Below, piece by piece: positions 33,652 through 42,164 of a stretch of 64,000 nucleotides of DNA (the first letter of the stretch is position 1; the number at the start of each line of letters is the position of its first letter). The DNA is from Streptomyces sp. NRRL F-2664 (GTDB lineage Bacteria > Actinomycetota > Actinomycetes > Streptomycetales > Streptomycetaceae). The stretch is from the NCBI RefSeq assembly GCF_000719345.1, contig NZ_JOFX01000003.1, positions 227,952 to 291,951 on the forward strand. Reading direction: 5' to 3'. Below the pieces are notes generated by a model. That model saw nothing but the letters and a program-made list of their open reading frames with translations, was not told the DNA's origin and made no database searches. The position numbers and the translations under genes were made by a program.

Positions 33652-35445
33652 TCAGGACAGCTCGGCGACCTCGGGGTGCTCCTTCAACCAGGCGCGGACC
33701 GCCTGCTGCTCCTTGCCCTTGCCGGTCTGCTGGATCCGCGCCTCCAGGCCGGTGAGCTGCTCCTCGGTGAGCTTGAAGGAGCGCAGCCAGGCGGCCACCT
33801 CGGGCTCGTCCGCGGCGAAGCCCTTGCGGGCGAGCGTGTGGATGCCGTCGCCCTTGCCCCAGACGCCCTTCGGATCCTCCAGCTTGGTCAGCTCGTAGGA
33901 GGAGTACGCCCAGTGCGGCGACCACAGCACGGTGACCACCGGCTCCTTCTTCTCGTAGGCCCGCCCCAGTTCGGCGAGCATGCCCGGGGTCGAGCCGTCG
34001 ACGACCTGGTACTCGCCCTCCAGGCCGTACTCCTTCATGACCTTGTCCTTGAGCAGGGCCATGGCGCCGGCGCTCGGCTCGATACCGATGATGCGGCCCT
34101 TGAACCGGCCGGCCTTGCCCTTCAGGTCGGCGACGGAGCGGACGTCGTTCACGTACGAGGGGACGGCGAGCTCGATGGAGGTCGGACCGTACCAGGAGCC
34201 CAGGTCCTCCAGCTTGTCGCCGTATTTCTCCCAGTACTGGGCGTGGGTGACGGGCAGCCAGGCGTCGGTCTGGAAGTCGAGGCCGCCGCCGGCGAGCCCG
34301 GTGTAGAGCGCGCCGGCCTCCAGCTGGCGGGTGTCGACCTTGAAGCCGCGGCGTTCCAGGAGCTCCTTCCAGAGGAAGGTGGAGGCGATGCCCTCGTCCC
34401 ACGGGATGTAGCCGATGGAGACGGTGCGGCCCTTGCCGATGTTCTCCGAGCCCTCCCGGCCGTCCTCGCCCGTGGAGCCGGTGAAGGTGTTGAGGCCGCC
34501 CGCGACCAGGGCCAGGACGACGGCTCCGGTGACGGCGTACGCGGGCCGGGGCCGGTGGTTCCACACCCGGGCGGCGCCGGTGGCGGCGGACCGGGCCCGG
34601 GCGAGGCTGCGGCGGCCCGGCGGGGAGACCTGGCGGCCGAGGGCCCCGGTCATCCGGTCGAGGTACATGGCGAGGATGACGATGGACAGGCCCGCCTCGA
34701 AGCCGAGACCGATGTCGACGTTGCCGATGGCCCGGTAGACGGCGCCGCCGAGGCCGCCGCCGCCGACCATGCCGGCGATGACGACCATGGACAGGCCGAG
34801 CATGATGACCTGGTTGATGCCGGCCATCAGGGTGGGCAGCGCCAGGGGCAGCTGGACGCGGACGAGGGTGTCGCGCGGGGTGGTGCCGAATGCCTCGGCG
34901 GCCTCGACCAGTTCGGCGTCGACCTGGCGGATGCCGAGTTCGGTCATCCGTACGCCCGGCGGCAGTGAGAAGACGATGGTCGCGATGATGCCGGGCACGA
35001 CGCCGACCCCGAAGAAGATGATGCCGGGGATCAGGTAGACCATGGCCGGCATGGTCTGCATGAAGTCCAGGAACGGCCGCAGGACGGCGCTGACCCGGTC
35101 GGAGCGGGCCGCGAGGATGCCGAGGGGGATCGCGAACACCAGGGTGGCCAGGGTGGCGACCAGAACCAGCGACAGGGTCGCCATGGCGTCGGGCCAGAGC
35201 CCGACGGAGTCGACGAGCGCCAGACCTGCGAGGGCGAGCAGACCTGCGAGCAGCCCGCGCAGCCACCAGGCGGCCAGGGCGAGGATGCCCGCGAACAGCA
35301 GCGGGGCCGGGGCGGTGAGGACGGCGACGAGGCCGTCGTAGACGCCGGTGACGAGGGCGCTGATGGCGTCGAACAGCCAGGACAGGTGGCTCTGGAGGAA
35401 GTCGACTCCGCTGTCGACCCAGGCGCCGAGGGGCATGCGGGGCAT
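33652..35445 (-). CDS. Glycine betaine/proline ABC transporter: permease fused to binding protein
   Basis: A 597-residue fusion for compatible-solute uptake. Residues about 1-290 are a ProW/OpuAB-type permease with six or more helices and the ABC coupling loop EAAEAFGTTPRDTLVRVQLP. Residues about 320-597 are an OpuAC-type substrate-binding domain (SIGYIPWDEGIASTFLWKEL, then WLPVTHAQYWEKYG). Trp residues of the aromatic cage for quaternary amines are plausible in GSWYGPTS and WSPHWAYSS. A helix at about 300-318 tethers the binding domain outside the membrane. Its ATG overlaps the ATPase stop as TGATG, so the two are coupled. Confidence 0.93.
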   Translation of the reverse strand: MPRMPLGAWVDSGVDFLQSHLSWLFDAISALVTGVYDGLVAVLTAPAPLLFAGILALAAWWLRGLLAGLLALAGLALVDSVGLWPDAMATLSLVLVATLATLVFAIPLGILAARSDRVSAVLRPFLDFMQTMPAMVYLIPGIIFFGVGVVPGIIATIVFSLPPGVRMTELGIRQVDAELVEAAEAFGTTPRDTLVRVQLPLALPTLMAGINQVIMLGLSMVVIAGMVGGGGLGGAVYRAIGNVDIGLGFEAGLSIVILAMYLDRMTGALGRQVSPPGRRSLARARSAATGAARVWNHRPRPAYAVTGAVVLALVAGGLNTFTGSTGEDGREGSENIGKGRTVSIGYIPWDEGIASTFLWKELLERRGFKVDTRQLEAGALYTGLAGGGLDFQTDAWLPVTHAQYWEKYGDKLEDLGSWYGPTSIELAVPSYVNDVRSVADLKGKAGRFKGRIIGIEPSAGAMALLKDKVMKEYGLEGEYQVVDGSTPGMLAELGRAYEKKEPVVTVLWSPHWAYSSYELTKLEDPKGVWGKGDGIHTLARKGFAADEPEVAAWLRSFKLTEEQLTGLEARIQQTGKGKEQQAVRAWLKEHPEVAELS

Positions 35446-36506
35446 CAGGCGGCCACCTCCGCACAGCGGACGGGGGCGCGCTGCTCGTCGCCGATGAAGG
35501 CGACGAGGCGGTCCTGGGGGATGGAGCCGACGACGGCGCCGTCGGTGTCGGTGACGGCGACCGGGTGGGGGACGCGGGCGCTGACGGCGCACAGGTCGGC
35601 GAGCGGGGTGTCGGCGGTGACCGTGGGGCAACCGCAGGAGTCCGCGCCCGGCCGGTGGGGACGGGTCGTCGTCATCACCGCGTCGGCGGTCAGCACGCGG
35701 GAGCGGTCCACGTCCTGGACGAAGGAGGCGACGTAGTCGTCGGCGGGGCGGGTGAGGATGTCCTCGGCGGTGCCCTGCTGGACGATGCGGCCGTCGCGCA
35801 TGACGGCGATGCCGTCGCCGAGGCGCATGGCCTCGTTGAGGTCGTGGGTGATGAAGACGATGGTCTTCTTCAGGGTGCGCTGCAGTTCGAGGAGCTGGTC
35901 CTGCATGTCGCGCCGGATCAGCGGGTCCAGCGCGCTGAAGGATTCGTCCATCAGCAGCAGGTCGGCGTCGGTCGCCAGGGCGCGGGCCAGGCCGACCCGT
36001 TGCTGCATGCCGCCGGAGAGCTCGTCGGGCCAGGCCGTCTCCCAGCCTTCCAGCCCGCACAGGGCCAGGGCCTCCGCGGCGCGGCGTTCGCGGTCGGCGC
36101 GGGGTACACCCTGGACCTCCAGTCCGTAGCCGGCGTTCTCCAGAACGTTCCGGTGCGGGAAGAGAGCGAAGTGCTGGAAGACCATGGAGATCTTCGTGGA
36201 CCGGACGTGGCGCAGTTCGCGCGCGCTGAGCGCGGTGAGGTCCTGGCCGTCGAAGAGGATGCGTCCCGCGGTGGGCCGGAGCAGGCCGTTGAGCATGCGC
36301 AGCAGGGTGGACTTGCCGGATCCCGACAGGCCCATCACGACGAATATCTGGCCGGGTTCGACGTCGAAGGAGACGTCGACGACCGCGGCCGTGGCTCCGG
36401 CGGCGCGCAGTTCGGCACGGTCACCACCGCTTTCGAGTGCGCGCACGGCGTCGTCGGGCCGGTCGCCGAACACTTTGTAGACGTGCTCGGCCTGGAGCGT
36501 GGACAC
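35445..36506 (-). CDS. Glycine betaine/proline ABC transporter ATPase (ProV/OpuAA type)
   Basis: A 353-residue ATPase energising the downstream permease-binding protein fusion. Motifs: Walker A GLSGSGKST, Q-loop VFQHFALFPH, signature LSGGMQQRVGLARAL, Walker B DLLLMDESFSALDP and H-switch ITHDLNEA. The C-terminus (about 265-353) is a CBS-like regulatory part with a Cys pair (DSCGCPTV), in the position where OpuA senses ionic strength or cyclic-di-AMP in other bacteria. GTG 36506 has GAGG five to six bases upstream; another GTG at 36512 overlaps that site. Confidence 0.92.
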   Translation of the reverse strand: MSTLQAEHVYKVFGDRPDDAVRALESGGDRAELRAAGATAAVVDVSFDVEPGQIFVVMGLSGSGKSTLLRMLNGLLRPTAGRILFDGQDLTALSARELRHVRSTKISMVFQHFALFPHRNVLENAGYGLEVQGVPRADRERRAAEALALCGLEGWETAWPDELSGGMQQRVGLARALATDADLLLMDESFSALDPLIRRDMQDQLLELQRTLKKTIVFITHDLNEAMRLGDGIAVMRDGRIVQQGTAEDILTRPADDYVASFVQDVDRSRVLTADAVMTTTRPHRPGADSCGCPTVTADTPLADLCAVSARVPHPVAVTDTDGAVVGSIPQDRLVAFIGDEQRAPVRCAEVAA

Positions 36507-37147
36507 ATACACCTCGCGGGTCGTACCGGGTACGGCACGCGCGGATCGGTCCGGCGCGGCCGTGGAGCGGGACGGGATCCGCCCGCACGCGCGACGGCCC
36601 CCCGGCACGACGTACCGGAGGGCGTGGCTCCGCTCCAGATGTGCCGATGCCCGGCATTCACTTCGGCAAACTCGCACGTGATCCACCTCACGTGAGGGAC
36701 ACGCGCGGGCGGTCCCGGCATCGACCCCCGAGGCCTGTCTCCTCGATCCGAGCACATCTGGTTCGCGCAGTTCGACCCCCCGGTGGCAGGGGTCAGGATC
36801 GTGCGGGTGGTGCTCACCGCCTCCGATGCCGCAGCGGCGGGGACCGTGACGGCGCGTTCCCCGGCGGTGGCGGGGTGTGCGCAGAGCCGTCCGGCGGCTG
36901 GCAGCCGGCCCCCGCCGCGTCCCGGGCGGACGTCGTGGTGGCCGTGTTGCCGAAGACGCGTTCCGGTTCGCTGCACCCGGTGGTTTCCGGTGGCGGGGGC
37001 GACGATGGGTAGTGGGCACGTGCGGCGCAGCTTTTCGGGGCGGCCCCGCCGACCGCCGCTCCAGCCGTACAGGCCTGGTGGGATGCCTGACAGTGCCGCG
37101 CTCCACCGTTGACAGTGCGGTACTCCGCCCGAGCGGAGGAGGGCCGG
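36507..37147. promoter_or_regulatory. Divergent control region of the betaine transporter and phosphatase genes
   Basis: 640 bases with no gene I can support. It holds two CACGTG hexamers (36675-36680 and 36689-36694) spaced by 14 bases about 170 bases upstream of the ATPase start, a possible regulator-binding pair. Nearer the phosphatase gene a TTGACAGTGC segment lies at about 37109-37118, a possible -35 region. Short frames on both strands are Arg/Pro-rich shadows. Its length leaves room for a small RNA or leader, but I see no diagnostic structure. Confidence 0.4.
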
Positions 37148-39220
37148 ATGTATGACGAGATGCCCTTTGAGGAGTTGATCAGCAGCGCCGCCCAGAATGC
37201 CGGGGGGCGGCTGGGGTCGCTGCCCCTGGCGCAGATGGCCACCGGTTCCGACGGGTCGATCGTGCGCTGGAACCTGGCCGCGCAGGAACTTCTCGGCTAC
37301 ACCGCGCCGGAGGTCGTCGGGCGGCACATCGCGGATCTGCTGCACCCGGCAGCCGACCCCGGTCTTGGCCGGTCCCTGTGGGAGACGGCGGCCACCGGTC
37401 GGGGTGTGGTGGGAACGGTCACCGCATGGCATCGCGACGGGCATCCGATCGAACTGGAAATCTGGGCCGGTCCCGTCCCGGACCGACGCGAGGGTGCGTC
37501 GGCGGTGCAGGTCTTCGCCGCCGACGCACACGCCACCCGGCGCATCCGGGGATCGTCGGCCATATGGGACGGACTGTTCGCACGCTCACCGGTCGGCATC
37601 GCCATCATGGACACACAGCTGCGATTCCTGCAGGTCAATGCGGCACTGGAGGCCATGAACGGGCTGAGCGAGGCGGCCCACCTCGGTCGACGCCTCGCCG
37701 AGGTCCTCCCCGAGGTGAACGCCCCGGAGATGGAAGACGCGATGCGCCGGGCGCTCGAAAGGGGCGAGGCCGTCCGCGACCGGATCCGCACCGGCCGCAC
37801 CCCTGCCGATCCCTACCACGACCACGTGTGGTCGTGTTCCTACGTGCGCCTGGAGGACCCCGCAGGCCGGTCGGTCGGTGTGATCGCCTCCGTGGTCGAC
37901 ATCACCGAGCAGGATCGCGCCCGGACCGAGGTGGAAGCGGCCCGCCGCCGCCTCGCCCTCCTCAGTCAGGCCAGCGCTCGCATCGGCGCCAGTCTCGATC
38001 TCGAGCGCACGGCCCAGGAGCTGGCCGATCTCGCCGTGCCGTACCTCGCCGACACCGTGACCGTCGACGTGCTGGACGCCCTCGCACGCGGCGACGAACC
38101 GGGCGCCGGTCTCGCCGGCGGGGTGGACCTGCGGCGCCTGGGCAAAGCACCGCTCACGGGCTCCGCCGTCAGCAACCTGCTGGCCCCGCTCGGCAGAACC
38201 CTCGCCTTCCCCCCGGCCGCCCCGTACACCCACCCCCTGGTGGCCCGGCAGTCCCACCTGATCACCCGCCTCGAAGAGCGGATCGGCCTCGGCGCCCGCT
38301 ACTCGCCCAAACCCGCGCAGCTGCACGCTGCGGGCGTCCGCTCCCTGATGATGGTCCCGCTCATCGCCCGAGAACTGGTCATCGGTGTCGCCACCTTCTA
38401 CCGCACACGCACCGCCGAGCCCTACGGCCGCGACGACCTGACCCTCGCCGGCGAACTGTGCGCCCGAGCCGCCGTCAGTATCGACAATGCACGCCTGTAC
38501 CGCCACGAACACGACACAGCGGTCATCCTCCAGCGCAGCATGCTGCCGCAGCACATCACCCCGCCCCCGGACATGGAGACGGCTCACCGGTACCTGCCCG
38601 CGAGCGACCTCAACGAAGTCGGCGGCGACTGGTACGACGTCCTGCAACTGCCCGGAGGGAAGGCGGCCCTCCTGATGGGGGACGTCATGGGCCACGGCAT
38701 AGCGGCCGCAGCCGTCATGGGGCGCCTGTCCGCCAGCGTCCGGGCTCTCGCCCGCCTCGACATGTCTCCCATCGCGCTGCTGCGCCAATTGGAAGCCACC
38801 CTCGCCGACCTCGCCGAGCCGATGCTCGCGACCTTCCTCTACCTGGTGTGCGACCCCGCCACCGGACACTGCACCGTCACCCGCGCCGGACATCCGCCCC
38901 CGGTCGCGGCGGAACCCGGCGGGAACGCCTATGTGGTCGACACTCCGGCCGGGGTCCCCCTCGGCGTCGGCGGCATCGACTTCACCACCACCGACATCAC
39001 CCTGCCCCGAGGCAGTGTCCTTGCCCTCTACACCGACGGCCTCATCGAGACCCGCAGCCGCGACATCGACGACCGTCTGAACGAGCTGACCCGCCTGCTC
39101 AGTCATCCGCGAGGATCCCTGAGCCACCTGTGCGACTCCCTCATCACCCACCTGGTGCCCACATCCGCCGACGACGACATCGCCCTGCTCCTCGCCCGCA
39201 TCGGCTTCACCGGCACGTAG
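37148..39220 (+). CDS. PAS-PAS-GAF-PP2C (SpoIIE/RsbU-type) serine phosphatase
   Basis: A 690-residue cytoplasmic signalling phosphatase. PAS-1 is at about 30-125 (IVRWNLAAQELLGYTAPEVV), PAS-2 at about 145-260 (ARSPVGIAIMDTQLRFLQVN), GAF at about 280-435 (LMMVPLIARELVIGVATF), and PP2C/SpoIIE at about 470-690 with the metal-binding motifs GGDWYDVLQLPG, LMGDVMGHG and SADDDIALLLARIG. Such proteins dephosphorylate anti-anti-sigma factors to activate alternative sigma factors. No sigma, anti-sigma or antagonist gene is adjacent, so the target is elsewhere. GGAGGAGG precedes the ATG. Confidence 0.93.
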   Translation: MYDEMPFEELISSAAQNAGGRLGSLPLAQMATGSDGSIVRWNLAAQELLGYTAPEVVGRHIADLLHPAADPGLGRSLWETAATGRGVVGTVTAWHRDGHPIELEIWAGPVPDRREGASAVQVFAADAHATRRIRGSSAIWDGLFARSPVGIAIMDTQLRFLQVNAALEAMNGLSEAAHLGRRLAEVLPEVNAPEMEDAMRRALERGEAVRDRIRTGRTPADPYHDHVWSCSYVRLEDPAGRSVGVIASVVDITEQDRARTEVEAARRRLALLSQASARIGASLDLERTAQELADLAVPYLADTVTVDVLDALARGDEPGAGLAGGVDLRRLGKAPLTGSAVSNLLAPLGRTLAFPPAAPYTHPLVARQSHLITRLEERIGLGARYSPKPAQLHAAGVRSLMMVPLIARELVIGVATFYRTRTAEPYGRDDLTLAGELCARAAVSIDNARLYRHEHDTAVILQRSMLPQHITPPPDMETAHRYLPASDLNEVGGDWYDVLQLPGGKAALLMGDVMGHGIAAAAVMGRLSASVRALARLDMSPIALLRQLEATLADLAEPMLATFLYLVCDPATGHCTVTRAGHPPPVAAEPGGNAYVVDTPAGVPLGVGGIDFTTTDITLPRGSVLALYTDGLIETRSRDIDDRLNELTRLLSHPRGSLSHLCDSLITHLVPTSADDDIALLLARIGFTGT

Positions 39221-39327
39221 GAGAGCACCCCCCGGCCGTTCGCGTCGCCGCACCTGTCGATGCCGAGGGCGGCGCGCCGGACGTCGGGCCTGCGCGGGCG
39301 CCCGGGAGGCAGTCCGGAGCACGGAGC

Positions 39328-39352
39328 CGCCGCCCGGACCGGTCGGGCGGCG
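39328..39352. terminator. Candidate terminator hairpin
   Basis: Perfect 9-bp stem CGCCGCCCG (39328-39336) / CGGGCGGCG (39344-39352) with a 7-base loop, between the convergent phosphatase and GntR genes. Confidence 0.65.
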
Positions 39353-39383
39353 AGTCCGCCGACCGCAGCGGGGCACCCACCGG

Positions 39384-40250
39384 TCAGGGAAACCGGTCTC
39401 GGACGACGCGGAAGCCCGCGGTGGCGGGGTAACGGTGGTCGCGGTGGAACGTCAAGTGGTCCCAGGTGGGGAAGGCCAGGTCGGTCACGGCCAGGAGCAG
39501 GCCCGAGGGGGCGTGGACGGTGCGCCGCACGGTCAGCCCGCAGGCGGGTCCGGATGCGCCGCCGGACGCGTATGCGGTGGCAGCGGCGGAGAGGGGGGCC
39601 GGTGCGGGCGGGTGCGTGGTGCGGGTCACGGTGATGGTCTCGGCGACCCGGCCGCCCGCCGCTGCTTGCTCCAGCCAGTCCTGGAGGGAGGCCAGGTCCT
39701 GGTCCCGGGCCTGACCCGCCCGGCTCCGGCAGGCGGCCAGCTCCGGGCTGCGTGCGACGACGCCGGGGTTGAAGTAGGTGACGGCGTGCCGGAGGGTCTC
39801 GCCTGCCGGGCCGCGCTCGCGGTGGTGGTGCACGAGGGTGCGGTCCCCGCCGGCCATCCCCAGGAGGAGGGCGAGGGAGGGCGGGACGGTGACCACGGTG
39901 ACCCAGTCGCGCGTGAGGGCGGGCCGCCGGGGCGCGGGCCGCAGGGCGACCGGATCGACGGCGGTGGGGCCGGCGGCGGTGGGGTCGACCGCGGTGGGGC
40001 CGACGTCCGTCGGGAGGGCCGGGCGGGAGCCGCGGCGCCCCGTCACCACCAGGCCGTCCTCACGCAGGTGCTGGAGTGCGGCCCTGATGGTCTGCCGGTT
40101 CACCTGGTAGCGGGCGGCCAGACTCCGTTCGGAGGGCAGTTTTCCGCCGGGGATGCGCGCTGCGCGGTCGAGTTCGCCGCGCAGCGCCGCGGCGATCCGC
40201 TGGTACTTGGGCATGGCGGCCGGGCCGCCGCCCCGCGAAGGGGAGGGCAT
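39384..40250 (-). CDS. GntR-family regulator, HutC/UTRA type
   Basis: A 288-residue regulator. The GntR winged helix is at about residues 13-80 (MPKYQRIAAALRGELD, LAARYQVNRQTIRAALQHL). A linker at about 82-105 is an imperfect tandem peptide repeat (units like PTAVD and PTAAG). The C-terminal part, about 110-285, is a UTRA-type effector domain. ATG 40250 has GAGGAG five bases upstream. A DasR-like site lies 54 bases ahead of it, suggesting autoregulation. The nearby NIS synthetase gene is transcribed the same way, but upstream of it, so control of siderophore genes is only a possibility. Confidence 0.87.
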   Translation of the reverse strand: MPSPSRGGGPAAMPKYQRIAAALRGELDRAARIPGGKLPSERSLAARYQVNRQTIRAALQHLREDGLVVTGRRGSRPALPTDVGPTAVDPTAAGPTAVDPVALRPAPRRPALTRDWVTVVTVPPSLALLLGMAGGDRTLVHHHRERGPAGETLRHAVTYFNPGVVARSPELAACRSRAGQARDQDLASLQDWLEQAAAGGRVAETITVTRTTHPPAPAPLSAAATAYASGGASGPACGLTVRRTVHAPSGLLLAVTDLAFPTWDHLTFHRDHRYPATAGFRVVRDRFP

Positions 40251-40303
40251 GGCTTCTCCTCTGACGGGTGGTCAAGGGCTGCGCGGTGCCCGACCAACCT
40301 AGC

Positions 40304-40319
40304 ATTGGTCTATACCTTT
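40304..40319. promoter_or_regulatory. DasR/HutC-like operator (near-palindromic TGGTCTATACC)
   Basis: ATTGGTCTATACCTTT resembles the consensus bound by HutC-branch GntR proteins such as DasR (TGGTCTAGACCA). It lies 54 bases upstream of the GntR start, where an autoregulatory operator is expected, in a locally AT-rich patch. Confidence 0.6.
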
Positions 40320-40392
40320 GGGTGAGAGCGGAGCGCGGTACGCCGCCCACCTTGGCCGGTTCCCGACCCCGGGGCCGGACGAGGGACGGCCC

Positions 40393-42057
40393 TCACCGCT
40401 CCCGCAGCGGATTCGGCAGCGGGCGGTAGCGGGCGTCCGCACCGTCGGCCCGGGTCCAGCGCAGCAGCAGGTTGGTCTTCGCGGGCAGGGTCGGGGCCGC
40501 GAGGAGCGCGGCGATCTCGGGCAGCCCGCGCAGGGAGTCGTAGCGCAGCAGCTCCTCCCGTACGGCGGGCCAGAGCAGCGACGAGATGTCCGGATACCGA
40601 TCGGCGAGCGCACCCGCGAGCTCCGAGAGGTGGTTGACGACCAGGCAGTACACCAGCCGCTGCCAGCCGTCCGCCCGCGGCAGGTCCGGCAGGAGCTTGA
40701 CGCCCTCGGCGTCCCGGAAGAGGGCCTGCACGGGCAGGCCCGCCGCGTCGACCGCCACCAGGGTGTTCTGGAGGTGGGCCTCCAGGACGACGCCGTGCCG
40801 GGCGAAGAGTTCGAGTACCGGCGGCACGACCCGCCGCAGGTACGCCCGCCACCAGGCGACCGGGTCGGCAGCGGCGGCCGGCAGGCCCTCGGGGCCGCCC
40901 TCGGCGAGCGCGGCGGCCAGCAGCGGCGTGGCCCCGGGCGCGGTGTGGGCGCGCAGGCCGTCGCGGACCAGGACGGCGAGTTCCTCGAAGGCGAAGGCGG
41001 CGGTGCGGTAGCCGCGGTCGGAGAGCCAGGCCGCGTCCGAGCCGGTCCGGCGCAGCGCGGCGAAGCCCGCCGCGACGGCCGCGTCGGTGCGGCGCAGCTT
41101 CAGCAGGTCGTGCCGCCACAGCCGGCGCACGTCGTTGGTGATCCGCACGTCGAGGCTGAACTTCACGAAGAGGTCGGCCGTCGCGTCCGGCACGTGGAGG
41201 GTCCGGATGGACGCGGTGGGCCAGACCGGCCGGCGGCTCTCGCCGAGCCGCAGCAGTCGCCCGTCGGCGAACGCCTCCCGCACCTCGGGGTGGTCACCCA
41301 CCAGGTCGAGCTGCCAGGGGTGGGCCGGCAGCAGCCGATAGCCGGCCGGCGGGCGCGGCCCGTCGAGCAGCCCCGCGAGGGAGTCGATGCTCTCGGAGAC
41401 GGCCGGTCCGCCCTCCTCGACGCACTGGTCCTCGCGCAGCCCCAGGAAGACCAGCGGGAAACGGGCGTGCGCCTCGGGCGCGTACGGCAGCCAGCTCCCG
41501 GCCGGCGCCCCGCCCCGGGCCTTGGGAGCGGGGTGGTGCGGGTGGCCCGTCACCAGGGACTGCTCGGAGAGCACGTAGGGGTCGGCCGGGGGTTCGGCGG
41601 CGGCGCGGGCGGTCAGCAGCGCGAGGAGCGCGTCGCGGCTGTCGGTCATCTCGACGGGGAGTTCGTCGTTGCTGACGCCGGTGAACCGGCGGAGTTCGTC
41701 GGACACGAGTTTGACCAGCTCGGTGTGGCTGAGCGGGTGCCAGCCGCCGGCCGTCCGCAGTTCGGGACGGATGGGGCGGCGGCCTCCGTGCACGCGGAGC
41801 AGCCGCCCGCTCCCCCGCAGCCGGTGCACGGACACGGCCGCGCCTGCGGGCCCCGCTCCGGTCCGGGTCGTGGGGGCGGCCGCGCCGGTGGGGGCGGCCG
41901 CGTCCTCGGGGTCGGGAGCGCACGCGCGGTCCTCCGCACCCTCGGGGTCGGTCGTACCCGCCGGTTCGGCCGCCTCCCGGAGCAGGCAGTTCAGGAGCGG
42001 TGCGGCGGCGTAGGCGTCGGCGGCGGCGTTGAGGTCCACTGGTTCCATTCGGTCCAT
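40393..42057 (-). CDS. IucA/IucC-family NIS siderophore synthetase (first copy)
   Basis: A 554-residue ATP-dependent synthetase that joins a carboxylate to an amine or alcohol in NRPS-independent siderophore assembly. The family nucleotide and carboxylate motifs are visible: VTGHPHHPAPKARGG (about 168-182), LLPAHPWQLD, KFSLDVRITNDVRRLW, and the C-terminal FerriC-like EAHLQNTLVAVD segment. An Ala/Pro/Thr-rich disordered insert occupies about residues 35-75. The start may be ATG 42057 or ATG 42048. It is divergent from a second synthetase across 107 bases, implying joint regulation. The product cannot be inferred because no tailoring genes are seen. Confidence 0.9.
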   Translation of the reverse strand: MDRMEPVDLNAAADAYAAAPLLNCLLREAAEPAGTTDPEGAEDRACAPDPEDAAAPTGAAAPTTRTGAGPAGAAVSVHRLRGSGRLLRVHGGRRPIRPELRTAGGWHPLSHTELVKLVSDELRRFTGVSNDELPVEMTDSRDALLALLTARAAAEPPADPYVLSEQSLVTGHPHHPAPKARGGAPAGSWLPYAPEAHARFPLVFLGLREDQCVEEGGPAVSESIDSLAGLLDGPRPPAGYRLLPAHPWQLDLVGDHPEVREAFADGRLLRLGESRRPVWPTASIRTLHVPDATADLFVKFSLDVRITNDVRRLWRHDLLKLRRTDAAVAAGFAALRRTGSDAAWLSDRGYRTAAFAFEELAVLVRDGLRAHTAPGATPLLAAALAEGGPEGLPAAAADPVAWWRAYLRRVVPPVLELFARHGVVLEAHLQNTLVAVDAAGLPVQALFRDAEGVKLLPDLPRADGWQRLVYCLVVNHLSELAGALADRYPDISSLLWPAVREELLRYDSLRGLPEIAALLAAPTLPAKTNLLLRWTRADGADARYRPLPNPLRER

Positions 42058-42164
42058 CCGGTGGGCCGGTGCTCCGCCAAGCGGAACGACCAGCCATGAT
42101 CGTCGGTATCCGCAATGATTACTTGATCATCCCGTGAAGCGACATTCCGAAGGCGGAGCCCAGC
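42058..42164. promoter_or_regulatory. Divergent promoter region of the two NIS synthetases
   Basis: A 107-base region that is AT-rich relative to its surroundings. It contains the inverted repeat ATGAT (42115-42119) / ATCAT (42126-42130) and a third TGATC nearby. The classic actinobacterial DmdR/IdeR iron box (TTAGGTTAGGCT...) is not visible, so iron control, if present, uses a degenerate site. Confidence 0.45.

Noticed and set aside
33185..35464. 759-codon leftward frame
   Set aside because: Shadow of the permease-binding protein gene in another frame; His/Arg/Pro rich and lacking motifs.
36507..37147. Riboswitch or small RNA in the long leader
   Set aside because: No recognisable conserved core of a known riboswitch class; length alone is not evidence.
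42058..42164. DmdR/IdeR iron box
   Set aside because: The 19-bp consensus is not present; only an ATGAT/ATCAT dyad is seen.
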